Below, piece by piece: positions 1-9,361 of a DNA stretch of 64,000 bases. The position numbers were made by a program, and so were the translations under genes. The notes under the pieces are model-generated. The model was not told where the DNA came from. It was given only the letters and a program-made list of their open reading frames with translations, and did not search any database. The stretch covers positions 1 to 64,000 of the forward strand of contig NZ_KL543978.1 in assembly GCF_000711795.1 (NCBI RefSeq), read 5' to 3'. Position 1 is the stretch's first letter, and each line of letters begins with the position of its first letter. Source of the DNA: Vibrio pacinii DSM 19139. Its GTDB lineage: Bacteria > Pseudomonadota > Gammaproteobacteria > Enterobacterales > Vibrionaceae.

Positions 1-1
1 A

Positions 2-331
2 GGTGTCATGTTCCATAGCGATCAAGGTAGTCACTATACCAGTCGTAAATACCGCCAATTACTGTGGCGTTTTCAAATAAAACAGAGTTTATCTCGCAGA
101 GGAAATTGCTGGGATAATGCGCCAATGGAGCGCTTCTTTAGAAGTTTGAAGACAGAATGGGTGCCGACGGTAGGTTATCGTAGCTTCGCTGAGGCTCAAC
201 AAGAGATCACCCGCTACATTATCGGATATTACTGCCAACTCAGGCCACATCAGTATAACGGTGGCCTAACGCCCAATGAATCAGAAAGATTATATTGGGA
301 AAACTCTAAAACCGTGGCCAATTTTAGTTGA
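2..331 (+). mobile_element. IS3-family transposase OrfB, C-terminal part (5' end outside window)
   Basis: This is the C-terminal end of a DDE integrase-type transposase that cuts and joins DNA at the ends of its IS. The reading frame is open at the window edge, so the gene starts to the left. An HSDQGSHYTS block holds the second catalytic Asp, and ERFFRSLKTE holds the catalytic Glu at the usual spacing. The RPHQYNGGLTPNE tail is typical of IS3-family OrfB. The stop is at 329-331, and a plausible IS end follows about 100 bp later. It is probably the last gene of an intact element, but the first Asp and OrfA are not visible, so activity cannot be judged. Confidence 0.9.
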
Positions 332-406
332 CCACTACATAGCGTGATTTTTTCATCATGCGTTCTCCGTTTGTTTCAGTGTAAACGGAAAAACTCTAAT
401 AGCTAA

Positions 407-432
407 TGACCAGTTTTTTGGGGAGGGTTACA
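407..432 (+). repeat. Probable right terminal inverted repeat of the IS3-family element
   Basis: Read on the minus strand from 432, the sequence begins TGTAACCCTCCCCAAAAAAC. This has the TG start and the C-run followed by an A-run seen at ends of IS3-family elements such as IS150. It lies 75 bp after the transposase stop, which is the expected place. The left end and the target duplication are outside the window, so the exact boundary at 432 is inferred. Confidence 0.55.
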
Positions 433-512
433 TAAGGGCGTAGGTACTGATTAAACGCCTCTTGCTCACTCTGCTTAATAAATGATTCATATTCTCTAGT
501 TGTCTTGTGCAT
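433..512 (-). pseudogene. Small island ORF interrupted by the IS3-family element (5' part only)
   Basis: An ATG at 512 opens a frame that begins MHKTTREYESFIKQSEQEAF and runs without a stop into the IS end at about 432. Inside the IS it continues only until a stop near position 400. It starts 39 bp after the integrase stop on the same strand, as an accessory gene behind an integrase would. No strong ribosome binding site is visible. The product is not recognised. I infer that the IS inserted into this gene and removed its C-terminal part. Confidence 0.4.
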
Positions 513-550
513 AGTTTTATTTAAAGAGTAGATAATTAGAGGCGAGCACT

Positions 551-1879
551 TCAAGAGCGACAGAGAACTTGTCGGGTGATAGGTACAAAACCAAAGTCGA
601 TCTCATCTATCAAGCTCTTTAGTCTCAACAATGATAAGCGTTTTCCATATCTTCCATATGTCATGCTTTGTTTTGCGTGACCGACGATTTCACAAACCTC
701 ATTTTCAGGCAAACCTATAGCCTGAGCAGAATCAACAAACGTATGACGCAAACCGTGCAACGTAGGTCGTTGAGCACCTGTTAACCCAATAGCTTTTAAT
801 ACCTTAGTAAAACGCTTACCGAACTGCTCTGACCAACACATGGTTTTGCCATACGGCCGAATATCAAACAACTTATCCTTACGAGCTCCGTAACGATGGT
901 TTACATAACTCAAGAAGCCCATATTAATTAGTTCTTTGTGCAGCGGTATGTAGCGAATAGAGGCTTTGGTTTTAACAGTCTTGCCTTCATCTTCGTTCAC
1001 GCTAATACACCACACACCTTCTCGTTCTTGAACATCTTCGGTACGCAACTGGCAGATCTCACTCACTCGTGCACCAGTGAACAATAGCAGGTAGGGGATC
1101 CAGTAGTCTTCTAGCTTTTTCTGATAATTTACTAGTGAATCATTTGTTCCGATTACACCAACAAAGTTGTCATGAGAAAAAAGCTTAATTAGCTCTTCCC
1201 TACTCCATCTTCTGCGCTGTTCACTAGGAAGCCTAACGTCCCTTTTGACTCTAACATTTTCAAAAGGATTAACAGTCGCGTACTCCATTGTAATCATCCA
1301 GCTGTAAAACTGCCGAATCGCTGCGAGATAGTCCCGTATAGTCTTGGCTGACAGGCCTCGACCATAAAGGCTTTTGAGAAATGCACTAGCGTGACGAGGG
1401 GTGACAGAATAAGGGCTAACGGTTTGGCTTTCGAAAAAGTTATTGATTCTCGAGCTAAGCAGATCAACGTTTTTGGGCTTAACACCTTCAAGCTGTTTGT
1501 ATTCAACGAACTCGCTTAATAACACTGAAACAGAAAGGCCTACATTAGAGGGAATGGAACTCGGTTCCATAGATACTGGCTGTATCGTACTAATGCGGCT
1601 GGGTGCAACTTCGTCAGATTTCACAAAGCCATTTTTTACGATGGTACTGATCGTCTCCTTGAATGTAGATATAAACTCTCTAACGTTTATCTCAGGAGCT
1701 GTCTCACCAACCAATGAACGTGCAGACTGAAGGAGAACTAAAGATCGGTCTATAGCGATGGAGCGTTCCTTGGTACGCAAGGAAAAACGCACTTCTTTTG
1801 GGTATCCAAAGTTAACCCATTGAGAGGGAAAGTAAAAACGAGAATAGTAGGTAGAATTACGATTTCGAAAAATGTACAT
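551..1879 (-). CDS. Tyrosine recombinase/integrase of a tRNA-Gly genomic island
   Basis: A site-specific recombinase of about 442 residues that integrates and excises its island through a covalent Tyr-DNA intermediate. Residues about 110-215 form the SAM-like core-binding domain. The C-terminal catalytic domain carries Arg at LLFTGARVSEIC (about residue 271), His and Arg in HGLRHTF (about 375-379), a second His in IVGHAKQS (401), and the nucleophile in TYGRYGK (Tyr about 411). The frame is open from a TTG at 1906, but I prefer the ATG at 1879 because AAGGTG lies 5 nt upstream of it. The gene sits 77 bp from the 3' end of tRNA-Gly and is transcribed away from it, as in tRNA-integrated islands. 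All catalytic residues are present, so it looks functional. Confidence 0.92.
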   Translation of the reverse strand: MYIFRNRNSTYYSRFYFPSQWVNFGYPKEVRFSLRTKERSIAIDRSLVLLQSARSLVGETAPEINVREFISTFKETISTIVKNGFVKSDEVAPSRISTIQPVSMEPSSIPSNVGLSVSVLLSEFVEYKQLEGVKPKNVDLLSSRINNFFESQTVSPYSVTPRHASAFLKSLYGRGLSAKTIRDYLAAIRQFYSWMITMEYATVNPFENVRVKRDVRLPSEQRRRWSREELIKLFSHDNFVGVIGTNDSLVNYQKKLEDYWIPYLLLFTGARVSEICQLRTEDVQEREGVWCISVNEDEGKTVKTKASIRYIPLHKELINMGFLSYVNHRYGARKDKLFDIRPYGKTMCWSEQFGKRFTKVLKAIGLTGAQRPTLHGLRHTFVDSAQAIGLPENEVCEIVGHAKQSMTYGRYGKRLSLLRLKSLIDEIDFGFVPITRQVLCRS

Positions 1880-1955
1880 CGTGACACCTTGTCGTATCAC
1901 TGCCAATTGGAATTGCTTAAAATTGATGTAAATCTTTGAAATTACTAAAGAAGTT

Positions 1956-2030
<75 letters not shown>

Positions 2031-2131
2031 TATGTCTTGAAGACAGGGCTAATATGCCACATCTGACTGAAAAGAAAAGTCTTTTATTGTCCTATTTGGT
2101 TCGACTGCTGAAGTTATCACCATTTTGTTGA

Positions 2132-3523
2132 TTAAGTGCTGCTTTTCGCACCAATTGGCTCGTCAATCTTAAATTTCTGAGCCGTGACACGATTCTTTCC
2201 AGCCACTTTAGATTGATACATCAGCTTATCCGCATCGGAAAGAGAAATTGCCGTCGAAGTTTTAGGATAATAAGCACACCCTATACTGACTGTCACCTTG
2301 CGCGCTATGTCTTCGCGTAAGCCAATGGTTCTGACCTGATCACAAATCATCTCGGCCAACTCCACCACATCAGCAAAACCCTCATCATTGACGACGACCG
2401 CGAACTCTTCACCGCCAATTCGTCCGATAAGATGCGGTTCAGACAATACACTTTTTGCCGCCTCGGCTACCTCTCGAATCACTCTATCGCCGACTTGATG
2501 ACCATATTCATCATTAACCCGTTTAAAATCGTCAATATCAAAGATCATTATTGCAATTGAACCAGGGTTATTGAGCCGACGCTCAAACTCTAAAACAAAA
2601 TGGCGACGATTACTTAAACAAGTGAGCTGATCGGTTTCGGATAGTTTTTTGAGCTCTTGGTTGGCTTGTTTTAACGCTTTGGTGCGAGCTTTCACCGTTG
2701 CATTGAGCATAACAATATAACCCACAACCACGACAACGATGACCAAGATCGATAATGGCAATAAATAGTCAGGATAAACAGTGTTGATATACATCCAGCG
2801 GTTTAAGATTTGTTTCTTCTCTGCATTGGTCAATGCTGCAAGGCCAGACGTTATTTGCTTTAGCAATTGATTGTTGCCCTGCACAACTGCAGGTCGAAGT
2901 TCACCGGAATAGAGATGACGCACGCCAACAAAACGATGAGCTTGCTCACCACTACTGAGTAAGTAAAAGTTAGCAACTTGAAGATCGGCAACAAATGCAT
3001 CCAATTCACCATTAAACGCCGCCTCAATCATCTGATTATTATTGGAAAAGCTGAGTAAGTTCAAATTTGGGTAATGCAGCTGGGTAAATGCTTGTTCGTA
3101 ACCACCCGCAACAACCCCGACTTGGTATTGATGGCCACCTAGCAGAAACTGGTCAAGGTTGGTTGCGATAAGATCTTGGCTAATGAACATATGAGTGTCG
3201 ATATTCATTAATGTCGGGGCATAATCGAGGTAAGCATCGCGCTCTTCCGACCACAATAAACCTGCGTGAATGTCTGCTCTGCCATCTTTCAACGCATCCA
3301 GTGACGCCTGCCAATCTAAGAGAAGAAACTCAATGTTAACATTGTGCTTTTTTCCATAGGCCTTCCAGTAATCGATTAAGATACCATCAGGCTCGCCGTC
3401 ACTATTGATGAAAGAGAAGGGTTTCCACGCTTTTGAATTCGCGATAGTAAGGCTATTTGCCGATGAAGTATCGGCAAAGGTGTTAAAAGACAATAGCAGC
3501 AAAGCTAAAAGCAACCGATACAC
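2132..3523 (-). CDS. Diguanylate cyclase with periplasmic substrate-binding sensor domain
   Basis: An inner-membrane protein of 463 residues predicted to make cyclic-di-GMP in response to a small periplasmic ligand. Residues 1-17 are a signal peptide. Residues about 24-245 resemble a bacterial solute-binding protein family 3 (amino acid type) domain. One membrane helix spans about 253-273, and a short coiled coil leads to the GGDEF domain (295-450). The active site reads GGEEF at 370-374, so catalysis is expected. The position where an RxxD inhibitory site would sit does not match. The start is GTG with AGGAA 7 nt upstream. The ligand is unknown; amino acids are the usual guess for this fold. 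Confidence 0.92.
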   Translation of the reverse strand: MYRLLLALLLLSFNTFADTSSANSLTIANSKAWKPFSFINSDGEPDGILIDYWKAYGKKHNVNIEFLLLDWQASLDALKDGRADIHAGLLWSEERDAYLDYAPTLMNIDTHMFISQDLIATNLDQFLLGGHQYQVGVVAGGYEQAFTQLHYPNLNLLSFSNNNQMIEAAFNGELDAFVADLQVANFYLLSSGEQAHRFVGVRHLYSGELRPAVVQGNNQLLKQITSGLAALTNAEKKQILNRWMYINTVYPDYLLPLSILVIVVVVVGYIVMLNATVKARTKALKQANQELKKLSETDQLTCLSNRRHFVLEFERRLNNPGSIAIMIFDIDDFKRVNDEYGHQVGDRVIREVAEAAKSVLSEPHLIGRIGGEEFAVVVNDEGFADVVELAEMICDQVRTIGLREDIARKVTVSIGCAYYPKTSTAISLSDADKLMYQSKVAGKNRVTAQKFKIDEPIGAKSST

Positions 3524-3669
3524 AAACGTTCCTAATTACTAGCTCAGAATACACCTACTCTGAGTAAAAAGTCAGTAGAATACATTATGTATAGATTAAG
3601 TTCGTGTTGCTAGCTGAAACGGACAAACAATTATGAGACTTAAATCAATTATTAATATAAGCCGCTGAC

Positions 3670-5670
3670 TTATTTGGTTTTAAATTGCGCCATTTCATTA
3701 TTCAACTCACCGACCTGGCCTTGAACCTGGTTTGATATTTGTGCCGAGGCCTGCGATATTTTGGCCACATCATCAACCGACGCGATGACTTGGTTCATCA
3801 ACCCTTGAATTTCGTCAGTAGCATTCGACTGTTGCTGAGCAGAACTGAGTAATTCTTGCATTTGTTGGCTCAGGCGTTCGATCTGTTCGGTGGTGGCACT
3901 TAATGTTCCGTGAGCGTGTTGAGTATGATCCGCCCCTTCTTGTGCAAGCACTTTACTGCTATCAATCTCACTGACAACTGCCGCGGTCGATGATTGGATC
4001 GCATTAACAATGTTATTGATTTCTGACGTTGATTCCGTGGTACGAGTTGCCAGTAACCTTACCTCATCGGCGACCACTGCAAACCCTCGCCCGTACTCTC
4101 CTGCTCGAGCCGCTTCGATAGCCGCATTAAGTGCGAGTAAGTTTGTCTGCCCTGCAAGATTTTCAATCACTTCGGTAACGCGGCCAATCGCTTCACTCTC
4201 TTTACTCAGTTCATTCACTTGCACGCTGGCTTTTTCAATCGTTGCATGCAATAGATCCACGGTGGTTTTGTTGCGTTCAAGGGCTTTAGAACCTTGCTCA
4301 ATGTGCGCCTTAGATTCAGCCAAACTAGCCGAAGATTGTTCGGCTTGAAGTGCGGTTTCACTGGCAGAGTGACTCACTTCAGCGACTTGTTGTCCAACAA
4401 GATCAATCGTGGATTTTTGGCTCTCCACTTGTGAAACCGTCTGATGACTCGCGTCTTGTAGCGATGACATACTACTGCCGACCTTTCTGGCTTTATCACT
4501 CACACCTTTAACAATATTGGCCAACTCATTATTCATTTTGTTAATAGATCGGGTCAAACTTGCTAGCTCGTCACTGCCACCGAGTTCTAATGCTGGCTGT
4601 GAAATATCACCATTGGCAATCGACTCGGCACGTTGAGAAATAGTGGCTACGCGTCTACCAATGTTTTTACCCATAAAATGAGCCACGCTAAAAGAGACAC
4701 CAACCACCACTGCAATTGATGCGATAAGTAGTGTGAGTACCTCGGCCACTGATTGGAATATCCCCTGACCACTTTGATCGGCGCGCTGTTGTTGCTGATT
4801 AATCACAGTTTCAAGATTCGCGTTTATTGTTTCAACGGCTGGCACAAGTTGATTAGCCATTTTTTGGTTCGCTATATTCCAACCATTTGAACGACGTAGC
4901 GCGACCACTTGCTCTGCCAAAGGGAAGTAAAGTTGCTGCATATCTTTAAATAACGACCATAAACTTTGATCACTGCTCGACATCAGCTCGATTTTTGACT
5001 CAATTTCACGCACCGATTTGTTGTGCGAGTCTAAGAAATCTTGGTACTTTTCCAGATGGTCTTGTCTACCGTATGAAAGGAAATCTCGCATAGAAGAAAG
5101 CGCATTAGCCAAAGAGGTATAACTGTCAGCATAAAGGCGAAATAAGCGCTTACGCTCACCCCCCTCTTTATTACCAGCTTCATCGTTAATAAGGCCTTGC
5201 AACTGATCCAGTGCCACCTCTGCGATTGGTGCTGCTTCATTAATAAACAAAGAGTGTGCTGGGAGATTTTCATCACTATGGCTAAGTAGAGTAATTTCGT
5301 CGATTGATTGAGTCACCGCGGCCCAATCAGTGGTCACTTGTTGATATTGCTCCGGATCAATCAAATTCTCTAATGGAGGTAGAGCTCCCTCAACATGGTC
5401 TATTGCTTGCTGTAGGTTGGCTTGATGGAACGCGCTAGTTGCTTCATCTCCACCCAGCAACATGTATGCTCTTAGTGAAGACACCGTGGCGTGAATTGAT
5501 TGTTGTATCGTACGTGCCGCATCAACCGTTGGCAGATCTCGGCTCAGTAACGACTGTGTCTGGCTTTCGACGCTAGCAACACTGCGATAAATGAAAAAAG
5601 CGGATGCGATAAAAAGTACTGCAAGTGACAGAAAACTCAGCTGTAACTTCCCTGATATCGTGAGTTTCAT
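3670..5670 (-). CDS. Methyl-accepting chemotaxis protein with large helical periplasmic domain
   Basis: A chemoreceptor of 666 residues that passes ligand signals to CheA and CheW. It has a membrane helix at 9-29, a roughly 275-residue helical periplasmic domain, a second membrane helix at 308-332, a HAMP region (335-390), and a coiled-coil signalling domain. The hairpin tip at 502-541 includes GQTNLLALNAAIEAARAGE, a near-universal signature. The size and helical content of the sensor suggest a helical bimodular (HBM) domain, a family that binds organic acids; this is inference. No C-terminal CheR/CheB tether pentapeptide is present. It lies 146 bp upstream of, and on the same strand as, the GGDEF gene. 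Confidence 0.93.
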   Translation of the reverse strand: MKLTISGKLQLSFLSLAVLFIASAFFIYRSVASVESQTQSLLSRDLPTVDAARTIQQSIHATVSSLRAYMLLGGDEATSAFHQANLQQAIDHVEGALPPLENLIDPEQYQQVTTDWAAVTQSIDEITLLSHSDENLPAHSLFINEAAPIAEVALDQLQGLINDEAGNKEGGERKRLFRLYADSYTSLANALSSMRDFLSYGRQDHLEKYQDFLDSHNKSVREIESKIELMSSSDQSLWSLFKDMQQLYFPLAEQVVALRRSNGWNIANQKMANQLVPAVETINANLETVINQQQQRADQSGQGIFQSVAEVLTLLIASIAVVVGVSFSVAHFMGKNIGRRVATISQRAESIANGDISQPALELGGSDELASLTRSINKMNNELANIVKGVSDKARKVGSSMSSLQDASHQTVSQVESQKSTIDLVGQQVAEVSHSASETALQAEQSSASLAESKAHIEQGSKALERNKTTVDLLHATIEKASVQVNELSKESEAIGRVTEVIENLAGQTNLLALNAAIEAARAGEYGRGFAVVADEVRLLATRTTESTSEINNIVNAIQSSTAAVVSEIDSSKVLAQEGADHTQHAHGTLSATTEQIERLSQQMQELLSSAQQQSNATDEIQGLMNQVIASVDDVAKISQASAQISNQVQGQVGELNNEMAQFKTK

Positions 5671-6215
5671 CCTTTAACTCCTATTATATAGTCAGTCGAC
5701 ACTATAGCTTCTTGCCGCTCATTGTTAAATATATGTAGTCCAAATAGTTAAACTTTCGTTTGAGTTAGTCCAAAAACAAAAAATTCCCGTGAAACCTGTA
5801 ACGATTAATGTTTGTTTGCCGCTAGTCGATATTGGCGAAAACACAAGGTTTGGCCATCACTTCATCAGATAGAACTTGATTATCAACTGCTAATACACAT
5901 GAATTCATCATGTCACGCTGCTCATTATCTACTCAGAGAGTTTTATATATAAGAGCCAATACCAAGATATCCGACCAAATCACCAATGTTCAACTTACCA
6001 ATAAAACCAGTTAATTAGCAAAAACTAGATAATAAGTTCAAATTATGCCATTAAAGTTAGCAAAAATTAGAATTGTTCGCTGGATCATGTTTTCGGTCAA
6101 AGATGTTGCGGATGTATTAATAAAATGAATAATAACCAAAGTTACAAAAATGTAACAAAACACAGCATCATATAAATATTATTCATATAAACACCTATTC
6201 ACAGGCAGGAAAAGC
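5671..6215. other. 545-bp divergent intergenic region, chemoreceptor / alanine symporter
   Basis: An AT-rich region with no convincing ORF. It must hold the promoters of both flanking genes. Two inverted repeats stand out: ACATGA-N5-TCATGT at 5897-5913, and GTTAC-N6-GTAAC at 6141-6156, the latter 60 bp before the symporter start. I cannot assign a regulator to either. Confidence 0.5.
6141..6156. promoter_or_regulatory. Inverted repeat GTTAC-N6-GTAAC upstream of the symporter
   Basis: Perfect 5-bp arms with an AT-rich 6-bp spacer lie about 60 bp upstream of the symporter start, in promoter range. It could be an operator; the binding protein is unknown. Confidence 0.3.
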
Positions 6216-7769
6216 ATGACAAAGCGTATATCGCTTGCTTTATTGGCAAGTTTGTTTGCAGGTAGCGCTGCAGCATCCAATTTGGATGAAAAAATCAACG
6301 AAGTCGTTGCACCTATCGTTAACCCATTTGTAGGAATGATCTTCTCGACTATTCCTTTCCCTTTTACTGACGTACAGGTGCCGTGGATTGTTCTTTGGTT
6401 GGTGGTTGCCGCCTCTTTCTTTACAGTCTATTTGGGTTTCATCAACGTGCGTGGTTTTAAACACGCAGTTCAACTGGTTTCAGGCAAGTTTTCTGATCCA
6501 AAAGAAAAAGCAGAAGGTGAGGTTTCACACTTTCAAGCGCTCACTACCGCTCTTTCAGGTACCGTTGGCTTAGGTAACATTGCTGGCGTAGCGGTTGCTG
6601 TTTCCATTGGTGGCGCTGGCGCGACGTTCTGGATGATCCTAGCGGGTTTGCTTGGCATGTCGAGCAAGTTTGTTGAGTGTGCACTTGGTGTTAAATACCG
6701 TAACACTAACCCAGACGGCTCTGTATCAGGTGGTCCAATGTACTACCTAAGCAAAGGTCTAGCTAAGCGTGGTAACGCAGCGTTTGGTCGTACACTTGCG
6801 GTCATATTCTCTGTATTTGCCATTGGTGGATCTCTTGGCGGCGGCAACATGTTCCAAGCGAACCAAGCGTTCAAGCAAGTTGTCGGTGTGACGGGTGGTG
6901 ATGCGTCTTTCTTGGCTGATAAAGGTTGGTTGTTTGGACTGATTCTCGCTGTGATTGTTGGTATTGTGATCATCGGTGGTATTAAATCTATCGCGAAAGT
7001 CACTGAGAAAGTGGTTCCATTTATGGCCACTATCTACGTCGGTGCTGCGCTGATCATCATCCTAATGAACTTCGACCGTATCGATGATGCTTTCTACGCT
7101 ATCTTTAACGGTGCATTTACTGGTGAAGGTATTGCGGGTGGTGTTATTGGTGTTCTTATCCAAGGTTTCAAACGAGCGGCGTTCTCGAACGAAGCGGGTG
7201 TTGGTTCTGCGGCAATTGCTCACGCAGCCGTTAAAACCAAAGAACCGATGTCAGAAGGTTTTGTCTCACTTCTAGAACCGTTTATCGATACTGTAGTTAT
7301 CTGTACGATGACAGCACTGGTTATCATCATTACTGGTTATCTTGATACAGACACAGGCCTTGCAGGTGTTGAACTCACTTCAGCAGCCTTCGGTAGTGCG
7401 ATCAGCTGGTTCCCATATGTTCTTGCCATCGCCGTTGTCCTATTTGCTTTCTCTACTATGATCTCTTGGTCTTACTACGGCTTAAAGGCATGGACTTACC
7501 TATTCGGTGAAAGCAAAATCGCTGAGCTTATCTTCAAAGTTAAATTCTGTATCTTTGTAGTCATTGGCGCGGCAATGAATCTTGGCCCTGTGATTGACTT
7601 CTCTGATGCGATGATCTTTGCAATGGCTCTGGTTAACATTGTTGGTCTTTACATCCTAGTGCCAGAAGTTAAACGTGATTTAGCGGATTACCTTGAACGC
7701 TTCAATGCTGGTAAAGTTTACAAAGTTCAACAGCAAGACAAGCAGAAGCTTGCTGAACAGGCAGAGTAA
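6216..7769 (+). CDS. AGCS-family Na+:alanine/glycine symporter
   Basis: An inner-membrane transporter of 517 residues expected to take up alanine or glycine with Na+. The first 21 residues (basic start, hydrophobic stretch, AGSAAAS) look like a cleavable signal peptide, and about ten membrane helices follow. Family motifs include SGTVGLGNIAGVAVA near residues 112-126 and FKRAAFSNEAGVGSAA. The charged tail KVQQQDKQKLAEQAE is cytoplasmic. AGGAAA precedes the ATG. The gene is a single unit, with a strong terminator 25 bp after the stop. The exact substrate cannot be told from the sequence. Confidence 0.93.
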   Translation: MTKRISLALLASLFAGSAAASNLDEKINEVVAPIVNPFVGMIFSTIPFPFTDVQVPWIVLWLVVAASFFTVYLGFINVRGFKHAVQLVSGKFSDPKEKAEGEVSHFQALTTALSGTVGLGNIAGVAVAVSIGGAGATFWMILAGLLGMSSKFVECALGVKYRNTNPDGSVSGGPMYYLSKGLAKRGNAAFGRTLAVIFSVFAIGGSLGGGNMFQANQAFKQVVGVTGGDASFLADKGWLFGLILAVIVGIVIIGGIKSIAKVTEKVVPFMATIYVGAALIIILMNFDRIDDAFYAIFNGAFTGEGIAGGVIGVLIQGFKRAAFSNEAGVGSAAIAHAAVKTKEPMSEGFVSLLEPFIDTVVICTMTALVIIITGYLDTDTGLAGVELTSAAFGSAISWFPYVLAIAVVLFAFSTMISWSYYGLKAWTYLFGESKIAELIFKVKFCIFVVIGAAMNLGPVIDFSDAMIFAMALVNIVGLYILVPEVKRDLADYLERFNAGKVYKVQQQDKQKLAEQAE

Positions 7770-7794
7770 TCACCGTTTAAGCAGATTTAATCCT

Positions 7795-7822
7795 ACAGCA
7801 GGCCTCGGCCTGCTGTTTCTTT
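7795..7822 (+). terminator. Rho-independent terminator after the alanine symporter
   Basis: A perfect 9-bp stem ACAGCAGGC/GCCTGCTGT (7795-7816) with loop CTCG is followed by TTTCTTTAA. Confidence 0.85.
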
Positions 7823-7932
7823 AATTCCAATCATTTATTGTCAGATTTATCCAACCGCTGTCACACCACGTATTATTTCATTATTCACAGCCCGGCCAGT
7901 ACATGCTTCTAGTTTTAGCCCTAGAGCACGTT

Positions 7933-7957
7933 AAATAGTGACACCTTTCACTAATTT
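7933..7957. promoter_or_regulatory. CRP-like site upstream of the 2-oxoacid dehydrogenase operon
   Basis: The core GTGA-N6-TCAC (7938-7951) is flanked by AAATA on the left and TAATTT on the right, close to the CRP consensus, with A in place of T before GTGA. It is about 300 bp from the start codon, so it is relevant only if the promoter lies well upstream. Confidence 0.35.
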
Positions 7958-8165
7958 CCCTCAGTGTGTAAGCTTAACTTTACTGATCAATACACTATCG
8001 AATTGCGCAAGTTTTAACATTTTGGTTACACTTAACTCTAACGGCGTACTACAACATTGTTCTCTGCATTGTGAACACTTTCTAGCGTATTAATGCAAGC
8101 GTGAGTCACTGGTTAGCAGGTTATGTTTAGAACACGACCAAGAAGTATCAACGAATAATATCTAC

Positions 8166-8179
8166 CTTGACTCGTCAAG
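8166..8179. promoter_or_regulatory. Inverted repeat CTTGAC-TC-GTCAAG
   Basis: Perfect 6-bp arms around a 2-bp spacer lie 75 bp before the E1 alpha start. It is a candidate operator for the operon; the regulator is unknown. The left arm also contains TTGAC, so it could overlap a -35 element. Confidence 0.3.
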
Positions 8180-8254
8180 ACCGCAACATGGTTATCGGGT
8201 CATCGTTTGCTGCTCAACGTGCGATCCATTTTGAGTAGCAGTGAGGAGATAGCG

Positions 8255-9361
8255 ATGAATGTTCAGACACTTCCCATGCATCGATTCATTGATCACCACG
8301 GTGTATCAATAAATCAACTACCCGCTTGGGCCGATATTGCCACCTTAACCACCTTCTATAAGGACATGGTTCTTACTCGAACCTACGACAACAAAGCGGT
8401 CGCACTACAACGCACAGGCAAGCTAGGTACCTACCCTTCACATCTTGGGGCAGAGGCATTTGGCGTTGGTCTTGGCCATGCGATGCATCCGAGAGATGTG
8501 TTTATCCCCTACTACCGTGACATGCCCGCAATGTGGGTGCGCGGTATCGCGATGGAGAAAAATCTTCAATATTGGGGAGGCGATGAGCGAGGCAGCGATT
8601 TTTATATTGAGCCAAGCGATGGGGGGGTTACAGAACATTGCCGCGACCTTCCCTTCTGTGTGCCTATTGCGACTCAATGTACTCACGCAGTCGGTGTTGC
8701 CGCGGCGCTAAAAATTGAAGGACATCATCACGCGGCTGTCGTGACTTGCGGAGACGGTGCGACTTCTAAAGGTGACTTTCTTGAGAGTATCAACTGCGCT
8801 GGGGCTTGGAATCTGCCACTGGTATTCGCTGTTAACAACAATCAATGGGCGATTTCTGTCCCACGAGCATTGCAGTGTGCGGCTGATTTCTTGTCCGAAA
8901 AAGCCAAAGGTGCTGGCATCAAGGGGATTACCGTCGATGGCAACGACATTGTCGCCATGCATGATACGGTGTTAGCAGCACTTGACCGAGCACGTAAAGG
9001 CAAGGGCCCAACTCTAATCGAGGCTGTGAGCTACCGTTTAAGCGATCATACCACTGCCGACGATGCTAGCCGTTATCGTAGCGATGAGGAACTCAACCAA
9101 GCGTGGCAGTTCGAACCGATTAAACGCTTACGACTCTATCTTGAAGCGCAACACGCTTGGGACAATACTCAGGAAGAGCAATGGCAAATAACATGCAAGC
9201 AACACGTTGAACGAGTGGTCGAAAACTACATCAATCTAGCACCACAAGCCCCCGAATCAGCGTTTGATTACCTCTACGAGCACACGCCTGCTGAACTCAA
9301 CCCACAACGCGATGCACTAATTAATAAAGCAATGCGCATGCAAGGAGGCAAACATGGCTGA
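8255..9361 (+). CDS. 2-oxoacid dehydrogenase E1 component, alpha subunit
   Basis: The thiamine-pyrophosphate subunit that decarboxylates a 2-oxoacid and passes the acyl group to the lipoyl arm of E2. It has 368 residues, as usual for E1 alpha. The TPP/Mg motif runs from GDGATSKGDF (about residue 166) to NNNQWAIS (about 194). The loop YRLSDHTTADDASRYR is the E1 alpha active-site loop. I start it at the ATG at 8255 because GAGGAG lies 6 nt upstream; the frame is open further but without a ribosome binding site. It overlaps the E1 beta gene by 8 bp. The substrate could be branched-chain 2-oxoacids or pyruvate; the nearby ETF genes favour branched-chain catabolism. Confidence 0.9.
   Translation: MNVQTLPMHRFIDHHGVSINQLPAWADIATLTTFYKDMVLTRTYDNKAVALQRTGKLGTYPSHLGAEAFGVGLGHAMHPRDVFIPYYRDMPAMWVRGIAMEKNLQYWGGDERGSDFYIEPSDGGVTEHCRDLPFCVPIATQCTHAVGVAAALKIEGHHHAAVVTCGDGATSKGDFLESINCAGAWNLPLVFAVNNNQWAISVPRALQCAADFLSEKAKGAGIKGITVDGNDIVAMHDTVLAALDRARKGKGPTLIEAVSYRLSDHTTADDASRYRSDEELNQAWQFEPIKRLRLYLEAQHAWDNTQEEQWQITCKQHVERVVENYINLAPQAPESAFDYLYEHTPAELNPQRDALINKAMRMQGGKHG

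Larger units (their letters stand above)
7823..8254. other. Upstream region of the 2-oxoacid dehydrogenase operon
   Basis: A region of about 430 bp without a supported gene. It holds a CRP-like site at 7933-7957 and a 6+2+6 inverted repeat at 8166-8179. An in-frame TTG at 8207 is open but has no ribosome binding site, so the leader is probably untranslated. Confidence 0.5.

Noticed and set aside
4010..4348. 112-codon plus-strand frame inside the chemoreceptor gene
   Set aside because: It is the complement of the repetitive coiled-coil coding sequence; no independent support.
8207..8254. Upstream extension of E1 alpha from TTG 8207
   Set aside because: No ribosome binding site for TTG and a strong one (GAGGAG) before ATG 8255.
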